Source of the DNA: an uncultured Blautia sp.
GTDB taxonomy: Bacteria > Bacillota > Clostridia > Lachnospirales > Lachnospiraceae
Assembly (NCBI GenBank): GCA_937900135.1
Contig: CALCDJ010000019.1
Location: forward strand, 1 to 13,755
Length of the DNA stretch: 13,755 bases
Direction: 5' to 3'
The notes below the pieces were generated by a model that was given only the letters and a program-made list of their open reading frames with translations, was not told where the DNA came from and ran no database searches. The translations under genes and the position numbers were made by a program. Positions 12,734 through 13,755 of the stretch are shown piece after piece. Numbering within the stretch: the stretch's first letter is position 1; each line of letters begins with the position of its first letter.

Positions 12734-12796
12734 ATGCAAGCATTTCACTTCATCTTCTCTTGCTAGAAATGATAGATGCGAGCATTTTACTCTATC
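12734..12796 (+). repeat. Imperfect 21-bp direct repeats near the IS66 left end
   Basis: ATGCAAGCATTTCACTT (from 12734) and ATGCGAGCATTTTACTC (from 12776) start 42 bases apart; over 21 positions (12734-12754 and 12776-12796) about 17 agree. Each copy contains ATGC-nn-GCAT, a small dyad. Subterminal repeats of this kind often bind transposase or control the tnpA promoter. Function here is inferred. Confidence 0.5.
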
Positions 12797-12816
12797 CGAT
12801 TTATGGAGGTGTGCTC

Positions 12817-13230
12817 ATGAGAAGCAAAAGAATACCTGCCGAAGAACAATACCGTCTCATCATGGAATGCCGTCAAAGTGGATTGACAGATCATCAATGG
12901 TGTGTGGAACACGACATCAAACCGGGAACTTTTTACAACTGGGTAAAAAGGCTGCGTCAGAAAGGTTGTGTGGATTTGCCAGCGTCAATCGGACGCAGCT
13001 ATCGTGCACCGGAAAGCCAGGAAGTTGTCAGAGTGGATTTTCATGATACTGACCCGCTCCCATATGAACAGTCATTAAATGTGATTCCGGTAGCTACGGA
13101 AAGAAATAACCTTTCCGTAGCAGAGCCAATGAAGCTGTCTGTAGGAAGTTTTCATCTAACAATACCAAATGGAACAGATCCTCAGCTTCTGGCTCAAACG
13201 CTCCGCATTGTGAAGGAGTTGGAATGTTAG
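12817..13230 (+). CDS. tnpA: IS66-family accessory protein TnpA
   Basis: 137 residues. The N-terminal half carries the IS66 Orf1 helix-turn-helix: PAEEQYRLIMECRQSGLTDH, then WCVEHDIKPGTFYNWVKRLR, the typical S-G-L-T-x-x-x-W-C...G-T-F-Y-N-W-x-K-R-L pattern. The C-terminal half is variable and ends in a short domain (GSFHLTIPNGTDPQLLAQTL) seen in many IS66 TnpA proteins. It is needed for transposition together with TnpB and the transposase, probably as a DNA-binding subunit. GGAGGTG at 12805-12811 lies 5 bases ahead of ATG 12817, which decides the start over the open frame reaching back to 12760. Its last codons overlap tnpB by 7 bases, so translation is coupled. Confidence 0.93.
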   Translation: MRSKRIPAEEQYRLIMECRQSGLTDHQWCVEHDIKPGTFYNWVKRLRQKGCVDLPASIGRSYRAPESQEVVRVDFHDTDPLPYEQSLNVIPVATERNNLSVAEPMKLSVGSFHLTIPNGTDPQLLAQTLRIVKELEC

Positions 13231-13568
13231 GGGATATCACAGCCGCCGATGAAATCTATATCGTAACAGGCAGAACGGATATGCGGAAATCCATTGACGG
13301 GCTGTGTGCTATTGTAGAGGATCAACTCCATATGGATCCAAGGCGAAGCGCCCTGTATCTTTTCTGTGGAAAACGTTGTGACAGGATCAAAGCTTTGCTC
13401 TGGGAATCTGACGGATTTGTGTTGCTGTATAAACGTATGGAAGTCCAGGGCAGATTCCGCTGGCCCAGAAATCAGTTGGAAGTAAAGCAACTGACCTGGC
13501 AGCAATTCGACTGGCTCATGTCCGGTCTTGAAATCGAACAACCAAAAGCATTCAAACCTACGGAATGA
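13224..13568 (+). CDS. tnpB: IS66-family accessory protein TnpB
   Basis: 114 residues, full family length. It has the conserved blocks VTGRTDMRKSIDGLCAIV, ALYLFCGKRCDRIKALLW, and GFVLLYKRMEVQGRFRWPR of IS66 Orf2 (TnpB) proteins. These proteins are unrelated to the RNA-guided TnpB nucleases of the IS200/IS605 group despite the shared name. AAGGAG at 13213-13218 precedes the ATG by 5 bases, inside the end of tnpA. The stop at 13566-13568 is followed by about 150 bases before the next start, longer than the tight spacing between tnpA and tnpB. Confidence 0.95.
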   Translation: MLGDITAADEIYIVTGRTDMRKSIDGLCAIVEDQLHMDPRRSALYLFCGKRCDRIKALLWESDGFVLLYKRMEVQGRFRWPRNQLEVKQLTWQQFDWLMSGLEIEQPKAFKPTE

Positions 13569-13652
13569 TCGTGTAAAACCTCTATGCCAACCAACAAAAA
13601 TGGAGAGCTTTCCACACCCTGTATCATGTCTGCAATCCCTTGTAAATACTGG

Positions 13653-13717
13653 GTTTTCTGCTTCTTTTTCATTGCTTTTTATGGTATAATAAGAGCAGTA
13701 AAAAAGGAGCAGAAAAC
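13653..13717 (+). promoter_or_regulatory. Inverted repeat that would mask the third ORF's ribosome binding site in read-through RNA
   Basis: GTTTTCTGCTTCTTTTT (13653-13669) pairs with AAAAAGGAGCAGAAAAC (13701-13717) over 17 positions with one wobble. The right arm includes AAGGAG, the ribosome binding site of the ORF at 13720. The 31-base loop contains the extended -10 promoter at 13682-13690, whose transcript would start near 13697 and lack the left arm. Only transcripts entering from outside or from tnpA-tnpB could fold. The layout recalls how IS10 avoids activation by external transcription. Confidence 0.6.
13682..13690 (+). promoter_or_regulatory. Extended -10 promoter inside the IS66 element
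   Basis: TGG followed by a consensus TATAAT (13685-13690). A 17-base spacer puts the -35 at TTCTTT, a weak match, as is common for extended -10 promoters. It would drive the ORF starting at 13720 with a leader of about 23 bases. Confidence 0.6.
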
Positions 13718-13719
13718 AT

Positions 13720-13755
13720 ATGGCTGGTAATTCAAAAGATTCAAAAATCCTTGCG
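13720..13755 (+). CDS. Start of the third IS66 ORF, probably the transposase (edge-truncated)
   Basis: ATG 13720 opens MAGNSKDSKILA and runs off the window. AAGGAG at 13704-13709 lies 10 bases upstream, with a promoter directly ahead. In IS66 elements the DDE transposase (TnpC) follows tnpB, so position and order make that the likely product. Twelve residues cannot confirm it; a passenger gene is possible. Confidence 0.5.
   Translation, partial: MAGNSKDSKILA

Larger units (their letters stand above)
12669..13755 (+). mobile_element. IS66-family insertion sequence, left part
   Basis: The element is recognised from adjacent tnpA and tnpB accessory genes of the IS66 type. Its left boundary is placed at 12669, where GTAAGCGC begins; IS66-family ends characteristically open with GTAA and produce 8-bp target duplications. 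The predicted duplication is GTTATATC (12661-12668), which should recur after the right end, outside the window. The transposase gene is expected downstream; the window stops 36 bases into a candidate third ORF. There is no sign of decay in tnpA or tnpB, so the copy may be active. Confidence 0.8.

Noticed and set aside
12693..13046. 117-aa plus-strand frame overlapping tnpA
   Set aside because: Out of frame with the recognisable IS66 TnpA and without its own ribosome binding site.
13224..13568. TnpB as an RNA-guided nuclease with an associated guide RNA
   Set aside because: The protein is the IS66 accessory TnpB, 114 residues without a RuvC domain; only the name is shared with IS200/IS605 TnpB.
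13472..13672. 66-aa minus-strand frame across the tnpB end and the following gap
   Set aside because: Mostly antisense to tnpB; its N-terminal Lys-rich start arises from the left arm of the inverted repeat.
1..13755. CRISPR array or retron-type structured RNA
   Set aside because: No set of regularly spaced repeats with unique spacers and no reverse transcriptase gene are visible.

Overview
The window looks like chromosomal DNA from a low-to-moderate GC Firmicute, most likely a gut Lachnospiraceae relative. The grounds are strong GGAGG-type ribosome binding sites, A/T-rich promoters, U-tract terminators, a type II tRNA-Leu(AAG) without encoded CCA, an RpiR/PTS sugar locus, and an IS66 element with clostridial-type accessory ORFs. 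This assignment rests on style and gene content, not on a database match.

Layout. (1) 1-777: the end of a defence-type locus, namely a possible 3' tail of an unseen upstream gene and then an RloB-family (TOPRIM-like) protein. (2) 778-1079: non-coding, with a long perfect-looking hairpin and the terminator of a small minus-strand gene. (3) 1080-3303: a 66-aa acidic helical protein (minus) diverging from a 562-aa membrane-anchored protein of unknown function (plus); a bidirectional terminator follows. (4) 3308-3455: tRNA-Leu(AAG) on the minus strand with its own promoter. (5) 3513-9283: a sugar-utilisation cluster comprising a TIM-barrel-like protein, an RpiR-family regulator, an intracellular GH95 glycosidase with all catalytic residues, and a PTS EIIBC permease lacking IIA, closed by strong terminators. 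(6) 9325-9757: a convergent small XRE regulator (minus). (7) 9802-12672: the accessory module, made of a WYL-domain regulator, a 582-aa protein combining an HNH-like motif with hydrophobic membrane segments, and a 33-aa single-span membrane peptide, apparently one operon. (8) 12669-end: the left part of an IS66-family insertion sequence (tnpA, tnpB, start of a third ORF).

How the parts may work together. The sugar locus probably imports and phosphorylates a glycoside through EIIBC (with IIA supplied elsewhere) and hydrolyses it in the cytoplasm with the GH95 enzyme, under RpiR control that may act through a dyad in the promoter of the first gene. The WYL-HNH/membrane-small peptide operon is the best candidate for an undescribed system. 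Its architecture (regulator of a class often linked to defence, nuclease-like motif, membrane anchor) would suit a membrane-located anti-phage or anti-plasmid nuclease, but that is inference. The IS66 element appears to have inserted in the last gene of this operon: its terminal GTAA supplies that gene's stop codon, so the small membrane protein may be truncated in this strain.

The most unusual regulatory details are the start of the WYL gene, where a good Shine-Dalgarno sequence is followed by ACG rather than ATG, and a 17-bp inverted repeat in the IS66 element that flanks an internal promoter and would mask the ribosome binding site only in read-through transcripts.
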